Shown here piece after piece: positions 19,213-27,812 of a DNA stretch of 64,000 bases (positions are counted from its first letter, which is position 1; the number at the start of each line of letters is the position of its first letter). The position numbers and the translations under genes are program-made. The stretch spans positions 1,385,240 to 1,449,239 of the forward strand of contig NZ_BLJO01000001.1 in NCBI RefSeq assembly GCF_009932555.1, in the 5' to 3' direction. Under the pieces are notes generated by a model that saw only the letters and a program-made list of their open reading frames with translations, had not been told where the DNA came from and searched no databases. The DNA is from Steroidobacter agaridevorans (GTDB taxonomy: Bacteria; Pseudomonadota; Gammaproteobacteria; Steroidobacterales; Steroidobacteraceae).

Positions 19213-20838
19213 TTACGCCGCGCGAGCGAACGACTCGTGATGATCGCCGCCGTAGCTCGAATAGCTGGACGTAGCGGTATCGTAGGACGCATGCGTCTGC
19301 GACCCAAACCGGAAGAACGACACCAACTCCTGCAACCGCTGCGCCTGCGCTTGCATCGACTTCGCGGCCGCGGCGGACTCTTCAACCAACGCAGCGTTCT
19401 GCTGAGTGGCAGTGTCCATATTCGAGATAGCGTGATTGATCTGATCGATGCCGGTCGACTGCTCGGACGTGGCGGCGGCGATTTCGGCGACGATGTTCGT
19501 CACCTTCACCACGCCGCTGACGATATCCGCCAACGACTTGCCTGAATTACCGACCAGCTGCGAGCCCGCGTCGACCTTGCCGACGGAGTCGCTGATCAAG
19601 CCTTTGATCTCGCGCGCCGCCGTGGCGCTGCGCTGAGCGAGGCTGCGCACTTCACCGGCGACGACTGCGAAGCCGCGACCCTGCTCACCTGCACGCGCAG
19701 CCTCGACCGCCGCGTTCAGCGCCAGCAGATTGGTCTGGAACGCGATCTCATCGATCACACCGATGATGTCTTCAATGCGCTTGCTGGACGAAGTGATCTC
19801 GCCCATCGCGCCGACAGCGCGCTGAACAGCCACACCGCCCTGGTCCGCCTGCGTGCGGGTGCTGGTAGCGATCTGATTCGCATGCTTCGCATTGTCCGCG
19901 TTCTGCTTCACCGTCGCGGTCATCTCTTCGATGCTCGCGGCGGTTTCTTCCAGCGCAGCGGCCTGTTCCTGCGTGCGCTCGCTCAAGTCATCACTGCCCT
20001 GGGACAGCTGACGGGCGGCGCGGTCCACTTCGGCGGCGCTCTCGCTCACCTGCGTCATGGTCTCCATCAACTTGGAATCCATGTCTCTCAGGCTCAGCAA
20101 CAGCGCTGCAATCTCGTCATTGCCCGTGATCGTGACCTGATTACCCAGCTCGCCGCGACTCACGCGACGAGCCAGATCCTCGGCGCGGGCCAAACCGCTG
20201 GAAATATGCTTCGTCAGCAGCCACGCAAACCAGATCGCCACCGCCAGCGCCGCGATGAAGCAGCCGATCATGACATTGCGATCGCGATTCAACTCGCGCT
20301 GGGCCTGGGCGATGGTTTCCGCCGCGGCTTGCTCGCGCGCCTTCGCCAACCGCTCGGTCGTCACGTCCATGCGGTCGATGACCGGCTCGATGGCCTCGAT
20401 CCGCACCTTGGTGGCGGCGTCGTAGTCGCCGGCCAGCAGCAGCTCGATTTCTTGCTTGCCGGCGTCGACGATGGCCGCACGCTGCGATTTGATCTCATCG
20501 AGCAGGCGGCGCTCCTGCTCGCTCAATGGATACTGGCTGAAGAGATCGGTGAGCTCGTTGATGCGGCCGCGGTTCTCTTTCACCATGTCGTAGTTCGACT
20601 TGGTGAAGGTCGGGTCGCGATGCACGTAACCCTCCAGACGATACTGCTGACTCTGCAGCGAGCGCTGGTAGATCTCGTTGATCTGCGTGATCGGCACCAG
20701 GTTCTCGGCATGCAGTTGCTGCATGCGGCGCGAGCTGGCATTGAACGCGCTGAGCGCGACACCGCAGACCACCAGCATTGCGACGGCTAAAACACCCAGA
20801 TTCACGTACATCCGGGTTTTGATCGTAAGCATCGACAT
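19213..20838 (-). CDS. Methyl-accepting chemotaxis protein (4HB-type), no docking pentapeptide
   Basis: A transmembrane chemoreceptor of 541 residues. TM1 is about 11-31, then a four-helix-bundle-type periplasmic domain with [22 protein letters not shown]2 about 190-210, HAMP, and a signalling domain with the conserved hairpin [20 protein letters not shown]. Methylation-type helices include [20 protein letters not shown]. The C-terminus ends HHESFARAA, without the Trp-x-x-Phe tail of the other two receptors here, so CheR/CheB would not dock on it. It stands alone, 20 kb from the che operon, with convergent and divergent neighbours. The ligand is unknown. Confidence 0.95.
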   Translation of the reverse strand: MSMLTIKTRMYVNLGVLAVAMLVVCGVALSAFNASSRRMQQLHAENLVPITQINEIYQRSLQSQQYRLEGYVHRDPTFTKSNYDMVKENRGRINELTDLFSQYPLSEQERRLLDEIKSQRAAIVDAGKQEIELLLAGDYDAATKVRIEAIEPVIDRMDVTTERLAKAREQAAAETIAQAQRELNRDRNVMIGCFIAALAVAIWFAWLLTKHISSGLARAEDLARRVSRGELGNQVTITGNDEIAALLLSLRDMDSKLMETMTQVSESAAEVDRAARQLSQGSDDLSERTQEQAAALEETAASIEEMTATVKQNADNAKHANQIATSTRTQADQGGVAVQRAVGAMGEITSSSKRIEDIIGVIDEIAFQTNLLALNAAVEAARAGEQGRGFAVVAGEVRSLAQRSATAAREIKGLISDSVGKVDAGSQLVGNSGKSLADIVSGVVKVTNIVAEIAAATSEQSTGIDQINHAISNMDTATQQNAALVEESAAAAKSMQAQAQRLQELVSFFRFGSQTHASYDTATSSYSSYGGDHHESFARAA

Positions 20839-21020
20839 GAACTCTTGCCTGTGTTGAATACGGGGCCGTCCCGCGGGAAAACGCCGGCCGTGGCAAGATG
20901 CGGGATATGTCCGACTTATCGACCGCTGCCGCCAGGAATGCAGTATTCCAAGGTCGATTCAGGGAACGTCTGATCCGCCCCCTAATCGATGGTCTATGAT
21001 TTGAGCCAGCCACTTAGTGC

Positions 21021-22388
21021 ATGACCTCAGGGGAAAACACTTTGTCCTTTGTCAGTGCGTTCGCCGCACCGCTGTTGGCCCGTGAGCAGCACCGCTTCAT
21101 CGACGAGCATCCCGAGACAATCCGTCGCGACAAGGCTTTGCGTGAGCATTGGCTGAATGGCGTGCCCATGCATTGGATGTCGGACTGGCAGTTGCCCGCG
21201 CCTCTGATCGTGCGCGCAGCTTCCGGATCGAGCTTCGTCGATGTCGATGGCCGGACCTATGCCGACTTCTGTCTGGGCGACACCGGCGCCATGTTCGGTC
21301 ACTCGCCACCCGCAGTGGCGAATGCGCTGAAACATCAAGCGGCCCACGGCTTCACCTGCATGCTGCCCACGGACCAAACCGCACGGGCCGGTGAGCTATT
21401 GGCTGAGCGCTTCAGCCTGCCCTGTTGGCAGATCACTCAAACCGCCACCGATGCGAATCGCGCCGTGCTGCGCTGGGCTCGTGCGTTGACCGATCGCAAG
21501 CTGATCCTGGTGTTCGATGGCTGTTATCACGGCTCGCTCGAAGACACGTTGGTGCGACTCGATCGGGGCAGAGTTGTCACTCGGCCCGGGCAGATCGGCC
21601 AGGTTGCCGACTTCGCGTCTTATGCACGCGTGGTCGAGTTCAACGATCTCGCCGCACTCGAGGCCGCGCTCGCCGATGGCCAAGTCGCATGCTTGCTCGC
21701 CGAGCCGGTGATGACGAATGCTGGCATGGTGTTGCCCGAGGAAGGCTTGTGGGCCGAAGTGCGCAAGCTGTGCACGCGGCATGGGACGCTCCTCGCCATC
21801 GACGAAACTCACACGCTGAGCAGCGGCCCGCGCGGGCACGCGCATCGCCTGGGGCTCACGCCGGACTTCTTGATTGCAGGCAAAGCGATTGCCGGCGGCA
21901 TGCCGATGGCGGTCTATGGCTTCACCGCCGAGCTGGCGAATCGGATGGAACGCCTGCTCGAGACCAAGCCGGCCGGACATTCGGGCATGGGCACGACGCT
22001 AGCAGCGAATGCGCTCGCGACCGCCGCGCTGGTCGCGTGTTTGCAGGACGTGATGACGAATGAAGCCTACGCACACATGTTGAAGCACGCGGCGACGCTG
22101 GCTGATGGCCTGCGCGAGCGAATCGCTCAACGCAGCTTGCCCTGGCACGTAACAACAGTTGGCGCACGCAGTGAGCTGGTCTTCACGCCGACGCCAGCGC
22201 GAACTGCACGCGAGTCCCTGGCAGCCGCGTCGCCAATGCTCGAACGTCTGTTACATCTTTACCTGCTGAATCGCGGCGTGCTGGTCACGCCCTTCCACAA
22301 CATGATGCTGGTGAGCCCGGTGACCCCGGCCGGACAGGTGCAGGCGCTGCTCGACCACTTCGAAGAATTTCTGCACGAGTTGTCATGA
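21021..22388 (+). CDS. Class III aminotransferase, glutamate-1-semialdehyde aminomutase-like
   Basis: A PLP enzyme of fold type I. PLP Asp is at 261 (LAIDETHTL) and the Schiff-base Lys at 288 (IAGKAIAGGMPM); the early DVDGRTYADFCLGDTGAMFG resembles HemL-type sequences. It overlaps a glutamine synthetase-like gene by four bases and a LysR gene follows, so it is probably catabolic for an amine or amino acid rather than a tetrapyrrole enzyme. ATG 21021 has no Shine-Dalgarno; TTG 21042 is preceded by AGGGGA and could be the true start. The substrate is not known. Confidence 0.88.
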   Translation: MTSGENTLSFVSAFAAPLLAREQHRFIDEHPETIRRDKALREHWLNGVPMHWMSDWQLPAPLIVRAASGSSFVDVDGRTYADFCLGDTGAMFGHSPPAVANALKHQAAHGFTCMLPTDQTARAGELLAERFSLPCWQITQTATDANRAVLRWARALTDRKLILVFDGCYHGSLEDTLVRLDRGRVVTRPGQIGQVADFASYARVVEFNDLAALEAALADGQVACLLAEPVMTNAGMVLPEEGLWAEVRKLCTRHGTLLAIDETHTLSSGPRGHAHRLGLTPDFLIAGKAIAGGMPMAVYGFTAELANRMERLLETKPAGHSGMGTTLAANALATAALVACLQDVMTNEAYAHMLKHAATLADGLRERIAQRSLPWHVTTVGARSELVFTPTPARTARESLAAASPMLERLLHLYLLNRGVLVTPFHNMMLVSPVTPAGQVQALLDHFEEFLHELS

Positions 22389-23746
22389 ACGTCGCCAGCA
22401 ACGAAGCCCAGCAGTTTCTCGACGCGAATCCCGATGTCGAAGCCATCGAGCTGCTGATCACCGATCCGGGCGGCGTGCCGAGAGGCAAGCTGATCGCGCG
22501 CGAGGAACTGCTCTCGCTCTACAACGAAGGGCGCTGCGTCGCCGGATCGATCCTCGGTCTCGATGTCACCGGTGCAGACGTGGAAGAGACCGGACTCGTT
22601 TGGTCGGTCGGCGATGCCGATCGCATCTGCCGGCCGGTGCCTGGCACGCTGGTGCGAGCGAATTGGATGTCTCGCCCCGGCGCGCAAGTGCTGATGAGCA
22701 TGTACGAAGCAGACGGTCGACCGTGCACCGCGGATCCAAGACATGCTTTAGCCCGTTCAGTACAACGACTGCAGCAGATCGGACTGCGGCCGGTGGTTGC
22801 CGCAGAGATCGAATTTTACCTGGTCGCGAGAGACGCGCAGGGAAAGCTCGTGCCCGCGCCCGGACTGTTGTCACAACGCTCGCCGCAACGACTCGACTCG
22901 TACGGCCTGGGCAAGCTGCAAGACATGGCGCCGCTGTTCGACGACATCTACGCCGGCGCCCGCGCGCAACGACTGCCGTTGCGGACACTAATGTCTGAGT
23001 ACGCGCCGAGCCAGTATGAAATCACCCTGCTCCATCGCGACGACGCCCTGCGCGCTATCGACGATGCAATCCTGTTCAAGCGCCTGATTCGCGCCACCGC
23101 TCTGAAACACGGCCTCACCGCCTGCTTCATGGCAAAACCTTTCGCGGAACAGGCCGGCAGTGGCATGCACATGCACGTCAGCGTGCAGGACGAGAGCGGC
23201 AACAACGCATTCGCCGCCGACGATCCGGCCGGCACGCCGCTGCTACGTCATGCCATCGGCGGACTGCAAAAGACCATGGCGGAGAGCATGCTGATCTTCG
23301 CTCCCAACGCGAACTCGTACCGGCGCTTCCGACATCAAAGCTATGCGCCGATGGCGCCGACGTGGGGCATCAACAATCGCTCCGTCAGCTTGCGCGTGCC
23401 GGCCGGCGCAGCATCGAGCCGACACGTCGAGCATCGGGTCAGCGGTGCGGACGCGAATCCGTATCTGGTTGCCGCCACAGTGCTGGCCGGCGTACATGCA
23501 GGCATCGCGGCCAAGATCGATCCCGGTCCGCCGATCACCGGCAATGGCTATGAACGCAGCATTACCGCCTCGTTGCCGCGGGATTGGCTGGGCGCGATCG
23601 AGGCGGCCGAAAGCTCGATGTTCCTGCGCGAAGCGCTAGGTGAAGAGTTTCTGCGTGCTTTCGTCGCGATCAAGACCCAGGAATGGGACAAGTACAACGC
23701 GCTGGTGCCGCCGACAGACCACGACTGGTACCTCGATAGCGTATAA
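22385..23746 (+). CDS. Glutamine synthetase family protein (gamma-glutamyl-amine synthetase-like)
   Basis: The 453 residues carry glutamine synthetase catalytic motifs: AAEIEFYLV (about 138-146, metal Glu), GSGMHMHVSVQDE (about 257-269) and NPYLVAATVLAG (about 358-369). The N-terminal part (ELLITDPGGVPRGKLI) is of the GlnA-like, PuuA-type branch that ligates glutamate to amines, not the housekeeping GlnA with its adenylylation Tyr region. Translation is coupled to the aminotransferase (ATGA overlap). The pair suggests gamma-glutamylation and transamination of a polyamine or similar amine; this is inference. Confidence 0.88.
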   Translation: MNVASNEAQQFLDANPDVEAIELLITDPGGVPRGKLIAREELLSLYNEGRCVAGSILGLDVTGADVEETGLVWSVGDADRICRPVPGTLVRANWMSRPGAQVLMSMYEADGRPCTADPRHALARSVQRLQQIGLRPVVAAEIEFYLVARDAQGKLVPAPGLLSQRSPQRLDSYGLGKLQDMAPLFDDIYAGARAQRLPLRTLMSEYAPSQYEITLLHRDDALRAIDDAILFKRLIRATALKHGLTACFMAKPFAEQAGSGMHMHVSVQDESGNNAFAADDPAGTPLLRHAIGGLQKTMAESMLIFAPNANSYRRFRHQSYAPMAPTWGINNRSVSLRVPAGAASSRHVEHRVSGADANPYLVAATVLAGVHAGIAAKIDPGPPITGNGYERSITASLPRDWLGAIEAAESSMFLREALGEEFLRAFVAIKTQEWDKYNALVPPTDHDWYLDSV

Positions 23747-23755
23747 ACTGCGCCG

Positions 23756-24670
23756 ATGCGTTTCGATCTGACCGATCTCAAGTTGTTCCTGCACGTTGTC
23801 GAAGCCGGCAGCATCACCGCCGGCGCGGAGCGCATGCACCTGGCCGTGGCGGCCGCCAGCACCCGGATCCGCAACATGGAAATCGAGCTGGGCACGCCGT
23901 TGCTGAACCGCGAGCGCCAGGGCGTTCACCCGACGCCCGCGGGCCGCACGCTGGTTCACCATGCCCGGCAGATGTTGCAACAAGCGGAGCGCATGCGCGC
24001 CGAGCTGGGTGAGTACGCCGACGGGCTGAAGGGTCACGTCCGGCTGCTCTCCAACACCAACGCGCTGACTGAATTCCTGCCGGAACCGCTCAGCAATTTC
24101 CTGACATCGCATCCCCAGGTGAACATCGACCTGGAGGAGCGCTTGAGCGATGAGATCGTCGCCGCCATCGCCGACGGCAAAGCCGATATCGGCATCGTGG
24201 CGGGCACCGAAGATGTCACCGGCCTGGAAGTCTTTCCGTTCCGCGTGGACCGCTTCGTGCTGGTGACGTCGCCGACTCACCCGCTCGCCGAAAAGAAAAA
24301 GATCGCGTTCGTCGAGGCGCTGGACAGCGACTTCGTCGGCCTGGATCGCGCCAGCTCACTGCAGCGGTTTCTTTCCGACAAAGCCGAGCGCATCGGCCGT
24401 CGGCTCAAGCTCCGCGTGCAGCTGCGCAGCTTCGACGCCGTCTGCCGCATGGTCGAAGGCAACGTCGGTATCGGTGTCGTGCCGGAGACCACCGCCGCTC
24501 GCGCCATGCGCACGATGAAGTTGCACGTGATCGAGCTGAGCGATGACTGGGCGCCGCGCAATCTGATGATCTGCGTGCGCAGCCTGCGGGATCTGCCGAT
24601 CTACGCGCAGGACCTGGTGAAATCGCTCGCGCAGCCGCTCGACATGGAAATGTGGGTCGCGAAGGCCTAA
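23756..24670 (+). CDS. LysR-family transcriptional regulator
   Basis: The N-terminal winged HTH (residues 1-60: LTDLKLFLHVVEAGSITAGA, with AAASTRIRNMEIELGTPLL as the recognition part) is followed by a periplasmic-binding-like effector domain. It is 9 bases after the glutamine synthetase-like gene and co-directional, so it is likely the last gene of the three-gene operon and its regulator; LysR genes are more often divergent. Its stop overlaps the stop of the convergent EamA gene (CTAA at 24667-24670). Confidence 0.95.
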   Translation: MRFDLTDLKLFLHVVEAGSITAGAERMHLAVAAASTRIRNMEIELGTPLLNRERQGVHPTPAGRTLVHHARQMLQQAERMRAELGEYADGLKGHVRLLSNTNALTEFLPEPLSNFLTSHPQVNIDLEERLSDEIVAAIADGKADIGIVAGTEDVTGLEVFPFRVDRFVLVTSPTHPLAEKKKIAFVEALDSDFVGLDRASSLQRFLSDKAERIGRRLKLRVQLRSFDAVCRMVEGNVGIGVVPETTAARAMRTMKLHVIELSDDWAPRNLMICVRSLRDLPIYAQDLVKSLAQPLDMEMWVAKA

Positions 24671-25584
24671 GCCGTCACCGCCACGGGCCGCTCCGATCGG
24701 CTGGTGATCCACACCCCCAGCATCACCACCAAGCCGCCAATGACGGCGCGTGTCGATAATGGCTCGCCCAGCACGATCACGCCGCTGAGCACGCCGACGA
24801 TGGGAATCAAGTTCGTGTAGACGCCCACCTCGCTTGCGTCGAGGTGGCGGAGCGAGGCGTTGTACAGCAGATAGGCCATGCCGGATGCGATGACGCCCAA
24901 ATAAAGCAGCTCCGTCCACCCGATCAGCGGCAGCGGCGGCAACCCATTGCCCGCCAGATTCGCCGTGACAATTTCGTAGCCGGCGAGCGGCGACAATAGC
25001 AATGCACCCGTGCCGGTGACCGCCGTCGTGATCACCAACGAGTCGAAACCGGCGACGCGTTTCGCCAGCGCGGTATACAACCCCCAGCACACCACCGAAG
25101 CAAACATCAAAAGATTGCCGAACAAACTCGACTGGCCGCCCTCCGAGCCGCTGCCCGAGAACACGATCAGTACACCGCCGACCGACAACGCGATGCCGAG
25201 CCAGCGCAATGACGACGCACGCTCACGCAGCCACAGCACCGCAACCAGCGCCGTCATCGCCGGAATGGATGCCTGAACCAGCGCCCCCTGCGATGCCGAC
25301 ACGTACACCATCGCGGTGTTGAACACTAGGTAGTACAGCGCCACGCCGATCAGGCCCATCGACCAGATGGAACCCCACGGCAAGCGGACGCCGGGCGTCT
25401 TTCGGGATAACGCGAACGGCAATAGCACCAGGGCGCCCACCGCGACGCGCACGAATGCCAGCGTGAATGGCGGCCAGACCACAATCAGTTCCTTGGTCAC
25501 CATGAAAGTACTGCCCCACACCGTCATGGTGAGCAGCAGCAGGAGCATGGAGCGGGTGTGGTTCGCTAGTGGCATACCGACCAT
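24667..25584 (-). CDS. EamA-family (DMT superfamily) transporter
   Basis: A 305-residue protein with about ten hydrophobic spans in the two-repeat EamA pattern. LTMTVWGSTFMVTKELI begins repeat 1 and LLMFASVVCWGLYTALAKRV begins repeat 2. The family includes metabolite and amino-acid exporters; the substrate is not predictable. The stop overlaps the LysR stop by four bases (convergent). The start is 78 bases from the divergent proline iminopeptidase gene. Confidence 0.93.
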   Translation of the reverse strand: MVGMPLANHTRSMLLLLLTMTVWGSTFMVTKELIVVWPPFTLAFVRVAVGALVLLPFALSRKTPGVRLPWGSIWSMGLIGVALYYLVFNTAMVYVSASQGALVQASIPAMTALVAVLWLRERASSLRWLGIALSVGGVLIVFSGSGSEGGQSSLFGNLLMFASVVCWGLYTALAKRVAGFDSLVITTAVTGTGALLLSPLAGYEIVTANLAGNGLPPLPLIGWTELLYLGVIASGMAYLLYNASLRHLDASEVGVYTNLIPIVGVLSGVIVLGEPLSTRAVIGGLVVMLGVWITSRSERPVAVTA

Positions 25585-25662
25585 TGTCGCACGCGCGGCG
25601 CTTCCCTATCTGCCCGCGAGAGCCGAGAATTGAATCTTTCTAAAGTTGGTTCCGGAGCATAG

Positions 25663-26739
25663 ATGGCTACCAAAAAGCGCAAGACGACGCGTCGCTCGGC
25701 CCGCCCCGCCCCTGCCAGCAAACAACGCAATCATGCCCGGCACGCCGTACTCGCCAAGCGCAAGCGCCCGGCCAAAGCCAAGACCGCCGGCCTGCGCACT
25801 TTGTATCCCGCCATCAAGCCCAACAAGTCCGGCATGCTGCGCGTCTCGGACACGCACGAGATCTATTACGAGGAATGCGGCAATCCCAAGGGCAAGCCTG
25901 CCGTATTCGTGCATGGCGGCCCCGGCGCGGGTTGTGACAATCGCGCCCGCAGCTTCTTCGACCCCGACGCCTATCGCATCATCCTGTTCGATCAGCGCGG
26001 CTGCGGCAGGAGCAAGCCGTACGCCAGCCTCGAGGCCAACACCACCTGGGACCTGGTCGAGGACATGGAAAAGCTGCGCAAGCACCTCGGCATCGAGCAA
26101 TGGTTGATATTCGGCGGCTCATGGGGCTCGACGCTGGGGCTGGCGTACTCGCAGACTCATCCCGAGCGCGTCAGCGAGATCGTCCTGCGCGGCATCTTCA
26201 CGTTGTCGCAGTTCGAGCTGCGCTGGTTCTATTTCGAAGGCGGCGCGAGCGCGCTGTTCCCGGATCATTGGCAAAACTACGTCGCCGCCATTCCGCCCGC
26301 CGAGCGCGGCGACATGATCAAAGCGTTCTACAAGCGCCTGACCAGCGAAGATCGCGACACGCGAGTGAAGGCCGCGCGCGCCTGGTCGATTTGGGAAGCC
26401 GCGACCAGCTATCTGCACGTGAACGAAGATCAGCTGCACAAGTGGGGCGAAGAGGATTTCGCCGTCGCGGTCGCGCGCATCGAATGTCACTACTTCATCA
26501 ATCGCGGCTTCCTGGAAACCGAAGATCAGCTGATCCGCAACGTGGAGCGCATCCGTCACATTCCAGCCGTGATCGTGCAGGGCCGGTACGACGTGGTGTG
26601 CCCGATGCAGACCGCGTGGAAGCTGCATCAAGCCTGGCCGGAAGCGGAGTTCCATGTCGTGCCCGACGCCGGCCATTCGGCGTTCGAGCCCGGCAACACG
26701 CATCAGCTGATTTCAGCGACGGATCGATTCAGAGAGTAG
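25663..26739 (+). CDS. pip: Proline iminopeptidase with basic N-terminal extension
   Basis: An alpha/beta hydrolase that removes N-terminal proline from peptides. The core begins at about residue 47 (LYPAIKP). The oxyanion HGGPGAG lies at 84-90, DQRGCGRS near 110-117 and the nucleophile elbow GGSWGS has S153. The catalytic Asp is in GRYDVVCP and the His in DAGHSA near the C-terminus. The first 45 residues are extra relative to the family and very rich in Lys, Arg and Ala. The 3' end overlaps the convergent HEAGH gene by 11 bases. Confidence 0.94.
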   Translation: MATKKRKTTRRSARPAPASKQRNHARHAVLAKRKRPAKAKTAGLRTLYPAIKPNKSGMLRVSDTHEIYYEECGNPKGKPAVFVHGGPGAGCDNRARSFFDPDAYRIILFDQRGCGRSKPYASLEANTTWDLVEDMEKLRKHLGIEQWLIFGGSWGSTLGLAYSQTHPERVSEIVLRGIFTLSQFELRWFYFEGGASALFPDHWQNYVAAIPPAERGDMIKAFYKRLTSEDRDTRVKAARAWSIWEAATSYLHVNEDQLHKWGEEDFAVAVARIECHYFINRGFLETEDQLIRNVERIRHIPAVIVQGRYDVVCPMQTAWKLHQAWPEAEFHVVPDAGHSAFEPGNTHQLISATDRFRE

Positions 26740-27226
26740 TTCTTCTGCGCCAGGTCGGCCGCGCGTAGTCATCTATGACGCCGCGGCCGATCAGCCAGGC
26801 TCGCGCATCCTCGGCGTCTTGTTCGAACCACGCACGCGCCGAGCCGAGTCGAAAGGTGTAACCCCACGCGTCCATGTCATGAAACATGCGCTCGCGACCG
26901 ACGCCCGGCAGCTCGCCCGCCAGCACGATCTGTAGATAACAAACACCGTTTTCCTCGTCGTAGTCGCCGCCCGCGTCCTTGTGCAACTGCTCGCGACGCT
27001 CGTCGTCCATGCAGATGAAATGACCGGCTTCGTGCAGCAGAGAATGCAGCGGCGTATCGGCGCGCCAGTAAATCTTCGAGCCGACCAGGCCGGCTTCGCT
27101 GTCGCCCCAATAGGAACCGGGAATGGTTTCCTCGGGGCCGAGCGCGATGCATTCCATCCCGTAGCGCTCGAGCAGACCGGTCACGACGTCGACACCGACG
27201 TCTGTGACTTTCAACACGTCAGCCAT
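26729..27226 (-). CDS. Hypothetical protein with a HEAGH zinc-like motif
   Basis: A 165-residue cytosolic-looking protein with LHSLLHEAGHFICMDDERRE (HEAGH at 65-69), a short zinc-protease-like motif, followed by DEENGVCYLQIVLAGELPG and an aromatic-rich C-terminus. There is no signal peptide and no recognised domain name. It starts 8 bases after the lptE stop on the same strand, so it may be co-transcribed with lptE. A metal-dependent hydrolase role is only a suggestion from the motif; a third metal ligand is not obvious (E or D residues follow at 73-78). Confidence 0.75.
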   Translation of the reverse strand: MADVLKVTDVGVDVVTGLLERYGMECIALGPEETIPGSYWGDSEAGLVGSKIYWRADTPLHSLLHEAGHFICMDDERREQLHKDAGGDYDEENGVCYLQIVLAGELPGVGRERMFHDMDAWGYTFRLGSARAWFEQDAEDARAWLIGRGVIDDYARPTWRRRTTL

Positions 27227-27234
27227 AGGAGCTG

Positions 27235-27750
27235 TTAGAGCGCAGCGAGACGTCTCACGACCTGACCCGCCAGATCGCGAGCCAGCGCCTCGCGCAGAAT
27301 CGATTGTTCCTTCTGCTTCGCGAGCACGGCGGTTTCGTCGTAGCTGTAGTCGCGGGTGAGCTCGAGCTTCTCCGGCGCGATCAGCTCCTCGGTGCGGCCA
27401 TTGACCGAGTACTCGATGGTGTAGAACACCTCGTATTCCTCGGGCGTGTTGCGGCCGGACACGGTCAGCACGCGCTGTCCGCTCTCATCCTTGATGATCT
27501 TCACGACCGCGGTCGCTTCGTTTTCGTTGTTGGTCAGCCGCGCTCCGGAAGCCTCCAGACTCTCCCGCAACGCCCGGTTGAAGTCGGTGTAGCGATCATG
27601 GGTATCGACATAAGTCGTCGCCATGACCGGCGACAGCTTGGTCGTGCCCTGCAGGCGCCAGCCGCAGCCCGCCAGCACCGAAGCCAGGCAGATGGAAAGC
27701 AGCAACCAGCGGAAACGACGGGCGGAGGCGGAAGGCGTCACAGATGACAC
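27235..27750 (-). CDS. lptE: LPS-assembly lipoprotein LptE
   Basis: LptE plugs the LptD barrel that inserts lipopolysaccharide in the outer membrane. The signal is RRFRWLLLSICLASVLAGC with lipobox LAGC, then GWRLQGTTKLSPVMATTYVD, characteristic of LptE. The open frame continues upstream past the real start; GTG at 27750 or 27741 gives a normal 168-171-residue precursor and no ATG is available. It lies 63 bases after the response regulator. leuS (normally adjacent) is 2.1 kb upstream and holA (normally downstream) is 11 kb away. Confidence 0.9.
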   Translation of the reverse strand: MSSVTPSASARRFRWLLLSICLASVLAGCGWRLQGTTKLSPVMATTYVDTHDRYTDFNRALRESLEASGARLTNNENEATAVVKIIKDESGQRVLTVSGRNTPEEYEVFYTIEYSVNGRTEELIAPEKLELTRDYSYDETAVLAKQKEQSILREALARDLAGQVVRRLAAL

Positions 27751-27812
27751 TCGCGAGGGCGAAACAGGGCCGCCATGTTCGCGGGCGCCGCCCTCGCGGT
27801 CAATGTGTCGGG

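Noticed and set aside
20911-20945. Possible sigma-28 promoter of the first MCP (GTCGATAA)
   Set aside because: The -35 position reads TGCATTCC, which does not match; one box alone is not enough.
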